The position numbers and the translations under genes were made by a program. 64,000 bases of DNA from NCBI GenBank assembly GCA_025200525.1, contig CM045759.1, forward strand, positions 7,626,001 through 7,690,000. The letters run 5' to 3'. Shown one piece after another: positions 31,261-43,140 of this stretch. This DNA comes from Camellia lanceoleosa. Its lineage: Eukaryota; Streptophyta; Magnoliopsida; Ericales; Theaceae. The number at the start of each line of letters is the position of its first letter. Position 1 is the first letter of the stretch. Under the pieces are notes generated by a model. That model did not search any database and had not been told where the DNA came from. It saw nothing but the letters and a program-made list of their open reading frames with translations.

Positions 31261-33264
31261 GTGCATCAGATTATGCGAAGCAGTTTGTGTATGGTTTGAA
31301 GCTATGTCAGAGAGAACATATCGGAAGGCCATAAAATGCTAGGAACTCGAAGGTCCGCTGTAACATCCCCGCCATGGAGGCATTCATCTCCAATGACTGC
31401 CGGGTGTACTCGGAGGAAGCCTGCAAAAATATCGGATACATCACTATTCCGCGGAATATCAAATAAACTAAAATGAAATGACTGTACAGAAATGCAGTAA
31501 CACATACCGGAGGCAAGTCGGGAATACCGACAAACTCGTGATCGGCCGGCGGAGGGGCGCAGGGAATCTAATAGGTCACCCCATCCAACCCCCGGAAAGA
31601 CAGTGAAGAAGGCAAAGCGGGCCAACTAGCCTCCCGTCCTCTCGGGACTCCACCCGCCATGACTCGGCTCTCGGCGCTCCTCCTCCTGCTCGCCCGGCCG
31701 TGGCCGCAGGTCTCTCTCTCTCAACTCGGCGACCACCACTCAGAGGCCGCATGATGAAGGTCCGGACGTACTCTGAGTAATCGCCCTCGCCGTTGCTCGC
31801 CTCCCGGTAGATGGTGTAGTCCGCCATCTGCTCAGCGGTGAAACGCTCGGTGTCCCTCATATGCTCAGGAGGATGCACCGGGACTATCTGCTCCGGTAAC
31901 CCTAAGGTCTGACGCAAGAAGCGCATGCCTAGGTACCAAGCCCGACAGACCGGGCCCTCCAGCAAAATCCGGTAACGCAAGGTCTCGATCGCGCCGGCAA
32001 ACCGATCTCGCACCATCGCTGGTAGAGGAGCCCACGGCTGCCAAGTGATCTGAAATTGAAATACAGTTTATTGCCTACTGGTATTGCAAATATACAGTGA
32101 AAAAGTGAAGTTTAAATGAACTGCAAGTAAAACATACCTCGGCGGGGGTGATGGTGTCAAAATAGCGCGAAAAAGTCAATGTGTCATGGGGGCCGAAAGT
32201 GCACCTCCCGTCATAACGGCGTGAAAAGGAATGACCAACGAGTCTCTGCTTCCCGACTGCTCCACAGGAAAGTAGGCGTAAACCCACAACCGCAAGATGA
32301 TGTCGAACATTTATCGATAAAGCGAATCTGAGTAAAGCGTAAATAGCGAGCCGGTGTGTTGTGTAGTGTATTGAGCGAGTGTGCGCAGTGTGAGCGATTA
32401 ATAGTAAAAGCGAGTATGTGTGCCGTGTGTACAGTATATAGTCCGTGTGAAACAGGCTACAGTGTGTGCGGTGTGTAGAGTACAGAAAGTACAGAACAAA
32501 AATGTAAAGCAGAGGAGAAGACATACCTCCCAAGCTCGCCAGTAGCCTCCGAGCAACTGCCCGCTGCCACGGGAGATCGAGCTCATGTACCCGTAAAGAG
32601 TGGCCAGAGCCGCGCCACCCCAATCAAAACATAAGATATCTCGGACGTCCACCAGTGTGCTGAGTAAGCAGAGAGGCACGGTGTTCACCCAGTCGACGAA
32701 GAGGGTCGTCCCTAGCAAGAACATCAAAAAGCCGCGTGCGTACTGCTCTACAGCCGCCTCGGTCATCGGAGCCGCCGCCACCAACGCAGGCTGCACTCTG
32801 AACTGCACCTCGAACCAGGAGTAGCGGACAAAGCCTGGACGAGCAAGAGGTGGCGCCTCGCCAAGCAAGTAGATCTGAGCGGCGGTCCACTCGTCCATGT
32901 CGGTGTCGAAGGGGATCGGATCACCCCCTACCCCGATGCCGGTGAGCACCAAGAAGTCGTAGGGAGTCATCGTCATGTCTCCCGCCGCGGATAGGTGGAA
33001 CGAATCGGTGGTGTCCCACCACCTCTCTGCCAGGCGTAAAAGAGGCTCGCAGCAGAAGTCGTCGACCGCAAAAGAACCGGCCCGCCGTCCACGATGCGTC
33101 GAACCACCTTAAGAAGCTCCAAGTACCAATCTCGAGCCGCAACATTCCCATACCCGCGGATGGTATGGGAGTCTCCCTGTTTTCAAACAAATGGTTGCAA
33201 AGCAATATGAAATGTACAGTTCTGAGGAAACATGTTAAAATCGATACAAATCTAGCATGCATGC

Positions 33265-33600
33265 AAGTTTTTCAGATTCCAAACAGGTACCGGGTTTCAG
33301 TATACCACGGTGGACTACAGGGTTTGATGCGTCAACGCGTTTTGAGTAAGTGCAATGTAAACATGATGCACGTGTGCACATTTTTTAGATTCAAGTAGAT
33401 ATCGGGTTATAATGGGCCAGTAGGTGAACTACAATGTGTGATGCGTCAGCATGTTTTGTGTGGTTCAGTTTAAATATAGCATACAATATGTTTTCAGATT
33501 CAAATAAGTGCCGAGCGTCGGTAGGTTTGCAGTGAAGAATGGTGTGTGCCGTGTGTTTGGGTGATTGAGGCTAGTGCAGTGTGTGTGCATCTTAAACAGA
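33265..33600. repeat. Three copies of an about 110-bp repeat in PMD intron 1, element B
   Basis: TTTTCAGATTC or TTTTTAGATTC starts units near 33269, 33384 and 33493, followed by a GGGTTT/GGGTTATA stretch and TGATGCGTCA. The sequence is unrelated to the GTGTTCA repeats in the same intron of elements 1 and 2. Confidence 0.6.
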
Positions 33601-34313
33601 TATCAGTTGTAAACATAATTGCAATCAACTACAGTCTACAGCCCATCAGAGCTAAGCAGTTAAAGAACAGATTCAGCTATGGCAGTTAATAGTTCTACAT
33701 TGCAAAAAGTAAAACAGAGAAAAAAATATTACCTCGGAAGCGCTGAAGGATAGGTGAGAGGCCGGCTCGCGCAAGAGAAGCTCCGGGTCCAGCGCTTGGT
33801 TGAAGCCGCGGAAATGGCGAAGACCATCCGGAGGTAGAACGTGGATCGCCGGGCGGTAGGTCGCCGGGTCGAAGGGACGCTCGCTCAATGGGAGGAGCTC
33901 GACCCCGGGATCCATCTTGTGATCCGGGGGAGTCCCGACGTGTGGAACATTGTCAGCCATGGCAATGGTGATGAGAAAATGGCCGGAAAAGCCGGAATGC
34001 AAAAAGTCAACCGAAAAAGTCAACCCCGAGCAGGCCGAAAATGACCGGGAAGGCCGGAAGATGGAAAGACACAGAAACAAAGAGGAAATCGAGGGGAACA
34101 AGTCCCGGAAAAGTGGAAATAGCAAAGGGATCGCCGAAATGAAATTTCGATCGGTTCAAAATGTGCGAAACACGATGGAAATCGCGAATCGAACAACGAA
34201 ATGGGCTTAGAACGCAAAGAAAACGGAGAAAAGAGGAAGAGAAAATATTCTAGAGAGGATGAGGAGGAAATTTCGGCGGTATAGAAGTGACGAGAATAGG
34301 GTTTCAAGCCCTA

Positions 34314-34450
34314 TTTTATAAAACCCGAGGCAAAATGTCAAAACTGCCCCGATTCAGTAATTTTTGGCCGGTCGGCACAATATTGTGCCGGTGGAAATTT
34401 TCTACAGCCGGTGGCCAGCCGGTGACCACCTAGTCCAGCCGATGATGTTC
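34314..34450 (-). promoter_or_regulatory. Promoter of antisense PMD gene, element B
   Basis: Minus-strand TATAAAA lies at 34314-34320. The perfect 18-bp palindrome CGGCACAATATTGTGCCG is at 34373-34390, flanked by GGCCGGT and GTGG. Then follow GCCGGTGGCCAGCCGGTGACC and CAGCCGATGATGTTCCC. The palindrome has the same sequence type as this element's LTR sites, not that of elements 1 and 2. Confidence 0.72.
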
Positions 34451-34769
34451 CCACAGCCTTGTTTAGGCCATGTGAACAGTTTTGGGTCTTCATAGCTCAA
34501 GAAAGTGCAAGAAAATGCATCCCCGATGCTCAACCGGCCTCCGTTTTGACCTCGGACCGTGTCTTCTGTGCGTGGCACCCAGATTCAAGCAAAGATTGTA
34601 TCCTTTTGTATCCTTTTGTCCTTTACAAGATTCAAAAGTTGCCCCGTGTGCGTTGTATGCATCCATCACGTTGTCCGGTGCGTCGCATCGCGCCATCTTG
34701 CACGTCCCTTCCGACTTGCACCGTTTTGCATTTTCATGTGGCATGCGTGCCATATTTGCATTTGGTTTT

Positions 34770-36310
34770 CCATTTAATGAGGTACGTGTGCTTTATTTTG
34801 TATTTCCATTGCATCTCGAGGTACGTATGCCTCGTTTTGCATTTCGTTTTCCATTCAATGAGGTACGTGTGCTTCATTTCGCATTTCCATTGCATCTCGA
34901 GGTACGTGTGCCTCGTTTTGCATTTTGTTTTCCATTCAATGAGGTACGTGTGCCTCATTTTCCAGTCTTGCATCTTGAGGTACGCGTGCCTCACTTTGCA
35001 TTTCATTTGCATTTTGCATTCCATCGCGCTATTTCGCGCACCTCATTGTTTTCACCCCGGTCTGGCGAGACCTTAAACATGTACGGTCTAGGAGACCTTA
35101 AATCCTTCGAAGGTGCAAAACCTTTGGCGCATGCATTGTCATGTATCATCATCTCAATTCATGCAATGCCTCACCCCGGTCTGGCGAGACCTTAAACACG
35201 TACGGTCTAGGAGACCTTAAATCCTTCGAATGTGCAAAACCTTTGGCGCATGCATTGTCATGTATCATCATCTCAATTCATGCAATGCCTCACCCGGGTC
35301 TGGCGAGACCTTAAACACGCGCGGTCTAGGAGACCTTAAATCCTCGGGAGGTGAAGACCTTCGGTGCATTAAGGTGCGCCTCATTGCATTTGGCATGCAT
35401 TCCATCGCGCTATTTCGCGCACCTCATCAGTTGCCCCCTAGGTCTGGCGAGACCTTAAACACGCACGGTCTAGGAGACCTTAAATCCTCGGGAGGTGCAA
35501 GACCTTCGGTGCATTAAGGTGTGCACCTCATCGCATTTGGCATGCATCGTATCTCACTATTTTGTGCACTCGCGTTGTCTAAACGCATCGCGCTATCTTG
35601 CGCATCATATTGCATTTGGCATGCATCGTATCGCACTGTTTTGTGCACTCACATTGTCTAAACGCATCGCGCTATTTTGCGCATCGCGCCGTTTGGCGCA
35701 CCCTTATTGCACTTCATTTTCCATCCTTTGAGGCACGCGTACCTCATTGCACTTCATTTTCCATCCTTTGAGGCACGCGTACCTCATTGCACGCACGTCT
35801 CATTTGCCCCATTTGCATCCGCATGTGTGTCTCATTTGCAACGCATTCACTTAAAGTGTTGTGTAATTGTTGCCCCACCCGGGTCTGGCGAGACCTTAAA
35901 CACGCACGGTCTAGGAGACCTTAAATCCTCGGGAGGTGCAAGACCTTCGGTGCATTAAGGTGCACACCTCATGGCATTTGGCATGCATCGCATCACGCTA
36001 TCCTACACATCGCACTGTCTTGTGCACCGCATCTCAATTCATGTATTGCCCCACGGGTCTGGCGAGACCTTAAACACGCACGGTCTAGGAGACCTTAAAT
36101 CCTCGGAAGGTGCAAGACCTTCGTTGTTTCGGCACACACAATTCATGCACTGTCGTGCATTCATAAGCCAGCGTTCGCGCAAGATTTCAAATTCATGCAT
36201 TGTCATGCATTCAGAAGCTGCTGCGTCACAAGATTTCAAAAAACGTGCATTGTCATGCATACATTTTGCATACGGTCTAGGAGACCTTAAATTCTCTGAA
36301 GGTGCAATTC
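34770..36310. repeat. Palindrome-dense repeat block of element B
   Basis: Several short inverted repeats alternate. GAGGTACGTGTGCCTC-type sites occur at about 34780-34995 and 35740-35790. GCGCTATTTCGCGC-type sites occur at about 35025, 35408, 35588 and 35670. A paired unit GGTCTGGCGAGACC followed about 12 bases later by GGTCTAGGAGACC occurs at 35059, 35178, 35297, 35441, 35882 and 36056, with the second half alone at 36273. Each hairpin of the pair is followed by TTAAA. The first three pairs are exactly 119 bp apart. Open frames crossing it are products of the repeats. Confidence 0.8.
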
Positions 36311-37405
36311 CTTCGGTGTTTGTTGTGCCCGAACGACTTTCGGTGGTCTAGTAAAGCCACCTGTCTGTGTTTGTAGTGAGTTCCTAGGAGACCAATGGGG
36401 ACGGTGAAAACTAGAGTTTGAATGGCTTATGCCTAGAACGTAAAGGTTCGGAATTTCCGAGACTAAAGTCTGGTTTAAATACCCAGGGGGTGTACCCTCA
36501 GCTTGAAATCTGTATGGAAGCCCCGTAGGTTGAGGCGGCATGTCTACGCCTCAATTCTGGATACCGAACCAACCTAGTTTATCGCCCTGTTGGGAGAATA
36601 GGGAAAACTGCAATCGCAGCCATTGCATCATACTGCATTGTCATGCATCATTGTAAATATTGCATATGTCATGCATTTCAAAAAAAAAAAACATTAAAAA
36701 AAAAAACATGCATTCGTCATGCATTTCATTGTAGTATAGTGCATATGTCATGCATTTTCTGTAAATATCCATTCCATTGCATATTGTATTGTAGTTGCAT
36801 GCATTCACTGCATCATCTTCCATCTATGGCTTGCGCCTTTCCTTGTTGAGCTTGGTCTGGTATGTGCCCTTACTTTTCACGTCAAAGCATGGTTCATGTG
36901 CATCGCGCCTATTCCTTGATGAACTTGGTTTGAGGTTGCGGCACCTTTTCTGTGTTAGACATGGCTTGTATGTGTGCATGCCTTTCCTAAGCGAGATACG
37001 GTTTGGTTACACGCCATATCCATTGTAGATATTACATTGTAGTGTAATTATTGCATCCAGCATTAGGATCATTATTCTTTCCTCAGCGGGTTGTTACCCC
37101 ACTTATGTCATTCCACCTAATACTTGTTCTTGTGTCCATCTGCATCACTCATAGTTCAGACATCGTTCTATAGTAGACGGACTCGTTACTTCCATCAATC
37201 TATTTGACATTTGTGTGGTTTCGAACTGCTCATGATTGAATCATGATTCAATTGCTTTGCATTTAGTTTGCATTGTTTCAATTGCACTACATATCATTTG
37301 CATTGTTCATACATCATCTTGTATATATTGCATATCATTTTGCATTTCGCATTGTCATGCATATGGCTAACAATATTGTACCTGTTAAGTTTACTTTCTT
37401 TGCAG
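36311..37405. other. Unique sequence before the exon-like cassette, element B
   Basis: At 36311-36620 there is sequence without a counterpart elsewhere in the window, then TGCATTGTCATGCAT-rich DNA. I see no gene. A GTTTAAATACC stretch near 36473 is a weak sense-strand TATA candidate. Confidence 0.4.
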
Positions 37406-37462
37406 GCACGATATTGTATGTACGGCTCATTTGAGGCCGGCGCAACCGGACGAGCTGCACAG
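37406..37462 (+). other. Exon-like 19-codon cassette (element B)
   Basis: The 57-nt segment lies between TTTCTTTGCAG and GTATTG, so it looks like a phase-0 internal exon on the sense strand. It reads ARYCMYGSFEAGATGRAAQ. The copy in element 1 (61382-61438) differs at six sites, five of them synonymous third-position changes and one Gly-to-Arg. No family is recognised, and no partner exons are proven. Confidence 0.5.
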
Positions 37463-37764
37463 GTATTGTATCCTCCGCGTGAGACGTTTTGAGAATTGCA
37501 TAATTCTCTTACATCCTTTCTACATTGTAGTGTAGATTGGCATATGCTAGCTTATAACTGTTGCATGCGTGCTTCATTACAGCTTTCTTTGCATGATCAT
37601 AAGTTATGCTCGGCTTCTTGCATCGTTTTGCATTTTGCCCCTGCCTTCGGGCGCATACCTTGTTTTGTCTTGCATGTTTGTCCAAGTCTTCGGCCTTGTC
37701 AAAAATGGGTCGTCTCTGGGCTTTGACATTCACTCCCGTCATCGTAATGACTTTCAAGTTCTGT

Positions 37765-37774
37765 CAAAGAGGGG
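37765..37774 (+). other. Polypurine tract of element B
   Basis: CAAAGAGGGG four bases before the 3' LTR. Confidence 0.82.
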
Positions 37775-37778
37775 CAAC

Positions 37779-40700
37779 TGTAGACACCCCATTTTTTAAC
37801 ATCCTCAAGACTTAGACGTCACCGCTTGAACACTCGGTGATTATCCATGTTTGTGTTTGTTTGGAGTTCCTGGAGTCCTCGGCTACGCGCCCTGCCTCAG
37901 GACCCCCGAACTTAACCGTTTTGTGTCTGGTTTTGCACCAAACACTTGTGCTTTGCCTTTGAGGGGCAGGGAATGCCTTCTGAGGCATCCCCACACACCA
38001 CCGACGGTGGCTAGAAGCCACCGGCTGGTGAGTGTTTCCATCGGCACTATATTGTGCCGGTCGGCACTATTTTGTGCCGGTCGGCACTCCTTTTGGAAAA
38101 ATGACCATTTTGCCCTGCCGATCACTTTACAGCTATTTTTGGAGATATTTCCAGACAGCTTTGTAGCACTTGTTTCCCCTCCATACACGTGTATGGAGGG
38201 ATGAGCCTTTGGTTTGCTTAGCTTGTAAGTTTTCATTCCTATAAGAGAACTCTTCTTCTCTTGGCTCAAGGGTTAGAAAACTTAGACATTTTTGGAGAGA
38301 AAAGACAGAGAAGAAACTCTGGTTTTAGGCTTAAGGAGACATCAAAGTCACCATTGTTGAAGAAAAGCTTCAAGGGTAAGAAACTAGTCATTTTTACCCC
38401 TTTCTTGCACCTTATTTTTACCTAGTTTAGGACTTCTTTTGTGCTTGGTGATCAACACATAAAAGTTTTTTTTTTTAGTCCTCTTGATAGTTTATTAAGG
38501 GTACTTTGTGCTTTGCGGAAGTTTGGCCCCTCTTAGGCCTTGAAAGGCCTCATTTTTGTGCTATTTTGTTGAGCTCCGGGATTTTAGTGTTTGGGTCTCT
38601 TCACCACTGAAATCTTGAGGGATTTCAGCGGTGTAGATGATGCCTTAAAGTCCCAAGAAGGAGGGGGGGCACCCCCTCTCCTTGATGTCCTTGAAAAGGG
38701 CAAGATTTGGCCTCTTAAGGGAGCATAGTTTTGAATATTTGAAGAGCATGTCTTGGCTGCATTTTATGTTTATTATGCCCTAATATGACATTGCTAAGTG
38801 TTGGTTTTAGTACTCCTTGCATGTTTTGCATGGTTGCTTTGTAATGCCTCTTTGGTCCCTTAACATGCCTAGGTTGTTAGCCCTAGTTTGAGCATGTTTT
38901 AGGCCTAGATCCATGAAGCGTATATGCTTATTTTTCCATGCTTTAGGTCTGTCCTAAGTTGTTTTGGTCAATCTTAGCATGTATCTTGTAACCTCTTTGT
39001 ATTTGGCTTGTTGGCCTTAAGAGCACAAATATGTAGCATGCCTTGCTTGTTTTGTTTTCAATGGTTTGGAACCATTTAGCATGTCATTTCAGTTCATTTA
39101 GCATGCTTGTTTGATTGCCTTGCATGCCTCTTTGATGCTTCGGAAGCTTGTGCCTTATGCCTCATGTCTTAGCATTTGTGCATGCCTTCCTAGTTGAGCC
39201 ATTTAGATGCCATCTAAGTGGTCCTTTGGGCTTAGTTTTACATGCTAAAAATCTGTTTTGGGTTGTTCAACGCATGCCATATTTGTTTTGCATAAGGGTA
39301 GTTCAATGCCTTATTGGCTTGCTTTGAAATGTTGAACCTATGTGCGCATGTTTTGCTTGTCTTGTTTAAACATGATTTGGCATCACTTTATAGCATGATT
39401 TCAGAGCCTAAATTGCATGCTAATGGCCCATATTTGTGCCTCTTAAATGTGTTTAAGAGTTGCTTTATTATGCTTAAGTGTTGGTGCTTTAACATGTGCA
39501 TGTGTGTATATGTGTTTGGCCCTCATGTCTTAGCATTTGGCTATTGATTTTAGGCCTACTTGGAGTTGCCTAGGTCATGGGTAAGACCATTATTTACTTG
39601 CTTGTATGCTATTGCATGTTCACTTGTATGCTTGCATTGTTTGTCTACATGCTCATGTTGCATCCCTAGTTGACATGCTTAGGATTGCACACATAGGCAT
39701 GCATGCCTTGTTCCTTGACTTGGTGATGGGAATTGGGTCTCACTTTGTTTGATTGGTTTGCATGCATTTGAAATTAAAGTTGCATACTTGGTTCTTTGGG
39801 CCATCATGCATGGAAATGCGTGATTGGTGGTCCGAGAATCGAGGCACATCTTCCTTTGAGTCATTAGTATGACAAGGGGTGTGTTTAGTGCATATATGCT
39901 TTGAATTGCATTGCCATGCAAGTTTTGCCCTCTGCTGCTGTGAGTTGCAGGTTCTGCAGGAATTCATTGCCGGCCGGCAGTATTTAGTGCCGATCGGCAG
40001 TCAATCAACAGCCGATGGGTATATTTTGTGCCGATGGCCACAGATAGCAGCCGGTGGATGTTCTGTTTAGCCGGTGGTGATCCCCAGCATCCAAGGAAGT
40101 AGTTCTGAGGCTTTGGCAGTCTTCTGAGGTGCAAAGCAGGGAAAACAGAGGCAAGCTAGGCAATTCGGCGCAACCGAACACGTCTTTGCATTGGGCCCTC
40201 GCCCCGAGGTGGTTTACTGTTTTTCTTAGATTAATTATTTTTTCAATTTAATTAATTTGTAATATTTAATTAGCTTGCGTAGTTAATTATTTGTATTATT
40301 CTTTTGGTCCCTCCGAGCGAGGGCGTAATTGTAATAAGTGTGGGTGAGTGGTGTGTATGTCTTCCAACCCCTACTTCTTTCTTCCCTTTTATTTACCTGC
40401 TTATGATGGTAGGTTAGGGCACGTTTATTCTAGCATACCTTATGCTATGCATGCGTGCATCCATACATTTGTCTTACATGCACCGAGCTCGGTACATCAT
40501 ACAAACCGCATTGTATTTTCAAATCTAACTTGAATACATGCATCAAATGATTGCATTTCACATGCCATTTTTAGGGTTAGCCGAGCCTATCCTAACTACA
40601 TGTTGTATGCGATGCATTAGTCACTCTAACATGAACTAGGGCATGCATATTTGCTAACTAGTTTATTGTTTTGGCACGGAGTACGATGTAAGTATTTCAC

Positions 40701-41343
40701 GCTTTAGCATACCACATGCGTGTGAATGTTGCCATAACAGTATGCTTACCATGTGGCTAAGTGCTTATATGAGATAAACTATTTGAATGCCTGTGGGTGG
40801 AGGTTGGGTTGCTTAAATTGGAAAAGATCGTTGAAATCCGTGTTTTAGCCTACTCGCGAGTAGCAAATTCCAAAGCATTTTCAAAACGAACGGATATGCA
40901 ATGTTTATTTCCAAATTAGGCAATCTAGTCTATACTTGTTTGCTGCGCGCATAACATAGTAATTCTAGGCTAATAATTGGAATAAGAGCATGTAATGTTT
41001 TCAAAATCGGATATCACGGTTAGTAGAGGCCGGTCTTCGGACCGGGCGAAAGGGGGTGCTCATAGCTGACCTTCCCCGATCGTACCCAAGCTCCCGAGCC
41101 AAGACCACTTTGGTGATGACGGACATGTGGCCTTCGGCACCGAGTCAGGGTTTCCTAAATTTCCCATTTTAAAATATTTAGGTGGCGACTCTGTAATCTG
41201 GCAAAGCAGTCCATGTTTGGCACTACTTTTCAAAATCTGTTTTTCTTCAAAACGATTTGCCGGATTTGGACTCTTTGGTTCAGATTTAGAACCGACACAA
41301 ATCGAGTCCGAACTGTAGAGTGAAGCCCACGGGCACGTCTACA
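37779..41343 (+). repeat. 3' LTR of element B (3565 bp)
   Basis: TGTAGACACCCC...CACGTCTACA. It pairs with 22216-25783 and shares its palindromes (38042-38059, 38062-38079) and hairpin (40309-40323). It ends at 41343, next to the target duplication CACAC. Confidence 0.94.
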
Positions 41344-41348
41344 CACAC

Positions 41349-43135
41349 ATTCCGAGACATCTCATTTTCATAGCATTGTGTATGTTGGGATTGCATATTA
41401 GCTACATTTCATGCATATCATGCATATTGCATCGTGTTCGGGATAGGAGTTAGCCCGGGCACGGGAAACGAGGCACGTTTCGTACTCCGAGTGATGGAAC
41501 GGGTCTCAATTCCCAAGTCATCGACACTCCGGATTACCCATGATGGAGTTAGGTTTTGTTGTAGCCTTCATATGCATTCATCTCATATTGAGTTGTGCAA
41601 TTCGGCTCCTCGGCCATCATGCATCGATAGGCGTGATTGGTGGCACGAGGATCGAGGCATGCATATATTTGTGAAATACATTGCTATGCCCCTTCCCTGC
41701 TCTCCGTTGCAGCAAAATGAAGAATCAGCAACTTTTCAGAGTTTTGGCACGCATTTCGAGAAACATTGCAAACAGAGACGGATTGGGCATCCCAGTGGAT
41801 TTCCGCGCAAAGCAGCTCAACATGCATAACTTCATTATCCGAAGCGGAGTCAAGGCAGCCCCCTGGCTTGTATGCCAGTTTACAGTTTTCCTTAGTTAAT
41901 TTGTTAATTAATTAGGAATTTGTATTATTCGGACTGTATATTTCGGACTGTATTATTCTTTTATTTTGGGACTGTATTATTTATTCGGACCCTCTGCGCG
42001 AGGGCAAAATTGTAATAAGTGTGCGTGAGTGTGATGTATGTCTTCCAACCTCACGTCTTTCTTCCCTTTCATTTACCCGCTTACGATGGTTAGATATAGG
42101 GCATATTTCAATTAGCATACAGTATGACAACATGTTTGCATCATTCATCTGTTTTGCACGCACCAGGCTCGGCGCATCATACAAACTGCATTTGTATTTC
42201 AATTCAAAATTGAATACGTGTTAGTTGTAGCATTCCATATGCCATGTTTAGAATAGCCGAGCCTGCTATAGTTGCATCTTTGCATGTGTTGCATTAGGCA
42301 TTTCTATATTTATGATCATGCATGGATTTCTAACGAGCTTCTGTTTTGGCTTGGAGTACTCGGTGAGTTTTTTACGCTTTAGCATCCTTGCATGCGTGTG
42401 AGTGCTGCCATGAATAGCATGCTTACCATGAGGCTAAATGCTTATGTGATATAACTGCCTTGAATGCCTGTGGGTGGAGGTTGAGTTACTTGAAGTGGAA
42501 CAAATCATCGACTGTTTGTTTTAAGCCCACTAGATAGTGGCAAAATCATATTTTCTTAAGCCCACCCGAGGGTGGCAAATCCACGTCTTAGCCTACCTAC
42601 GGGTAGCACCATCAAACCATTTTCAAAAACAAACATGAAATGTTTTGTTCCAATTCAGGCGATTCAGTCTATACTTGTATGCTGTGCGCATCACGTAGTA
42701 ACCTAGGCTAATAACCGGAATAAGAACTCGCAATGTTTTCAAAATCAGATATCATGGTTAGTAGAGCCCGGTCTTTGACCGGGCGAGCGGGGGTGCTCAC
42801 GAAGTGACCTTCCCCAATCGTACCCAAGTTCCCGAGCCGAGGCAACTTTGGTAATGACGAACACGTGGCCTTTGGCACCGAGTCAGGGTTTCCTAAATTT
42901 CCCATTTTAAAATATTTAGGTGGCGACTCTGTATCTGGCGAAGTAGTCCATGTTTGGCACTTCTTTAAAAAAATCTATTTTCAAAACGATTTGCCGGATT
43001 TGGACTCTTCGGTTCAAGATTGAGAACCGTGACATTTGAGTCCTTCGAACTGTGGTGACCCAATATCGAACCAGAACGCGGGGGGGGGGGGACTCGCACT
43101 CCCTTTCCCTCGAGATGCGTTCGGGGACGTCTACA
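41349..43135 (+). repeat. 3' LTR of element 2, second part
   Basis: It continues 19263-22215 after element B. It follows LTR 1 from its ATTCCGAGACATCTCATTTT position to the end (compare 7380-9174). It carries the CCCTC/GAGGG hairpin with a changed loop (41990-42004), a run of twelve G at 43080-43091 and the end GTCTACA. CTTAT at 43136-43140 is the right target duplication of element 2. Confidence 0.88.
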
Positions 43136-43140
43136 CTTAT

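Larger units (their letters stand above)
30519..33960 (-). pseudogene. Plant mobile domain (PMD)-like antisense gene of element B
   Basis: The six exons lie at 33733-33960, 32527-33176, 32139-32289, 31508-32049, about 31318-31420 and 30519-30791. Exon 1 (228 nt, MADNVPHVGTPPDHKM) has the same length as in element 1 and an intact GTAATA donor. Exon 2 holds the PMD core (ERWWDTTDSF, MTMTPYDFLVLTG, YARGFLMFLLGTTLF, FDWGGAALATLYGYM), and unlike elements 1 and 2 it has no stop before FDWGG. It is 650 nt instead of 657, and the frame slips near 33030-33040. Exon 4 has another slip and a stop near 31570, and the acceptor of exon 3 is lost. Exon 6 ends in an acidic Ser/Glu tract and the basic PRKRART. 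The conserved nuclear-type tail fits an expected nuclear protein. Confidence 0.8.
22216..41343 (+). mobile_element. Element B: non-autonomous Tat-clade element nested in element 2's 3' LTR
   Basis: Two LTRs of 3568 and 3565 bp flank an internal region of 12 kb. The target duplication is CACGC (22211-22215) and CACAC (41344-41348); one G-to-A change separates them. Rejoining the flanks restores LTR sequence seen elsewhere (GCACGCATTTCGAGACAT at about 21976). The PBS and PPT are intact. Gag lacks its central domain and pol is reduced to its beginning and its last codons. The DUF7745 gene is reduced to a relic, but the PMD gene keeps all six exons. Movement would depend on proteins from relatives. 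Confidence 0.94.
9579..43135 (+). mobile_element. Element 2: Tat-clade element lacking gag-pol, inserted in element 1's leader
   Basis: It starts TGTAGACACCCC at 9579 and ends GTCTACA at 43135, flanked by CTTAT at 9574-9578 and 43136-43140. The 5' LTR is cut at about 12282 and joined directly to the end of the antisense DUF7745 gene. The LTR end, PBS, leader, gag and pol are therefore gone. Both antisense genes, the PPT region and a 3' LTR (split by element B) remain. Without element B it is about 14.4 kb. It could only move with proteins supplied by other copies, and without a PBS not at all. Confidence 0.92.

Noticed and set aside
34459..35195. Cys/Phe-rich frames of over 200 codons
   Set aside because: They cross the palindrome-dense repeats of element B and change frame between copies; no family is seen.
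35059..36300. A CRISPR-like array of GGTCT hairpins with spacers
   Set aside because: The units are of uneven spacing, the intervening DNA is itself repeated, and the setting is a plant retrotransposon.
43080..43091. Run of twelve G as a functional G-quadruplex
   Set aside because: It is a single homopolymer at the LTR end, absent from the other LTRs, and may be of uncertain length in the assembly.
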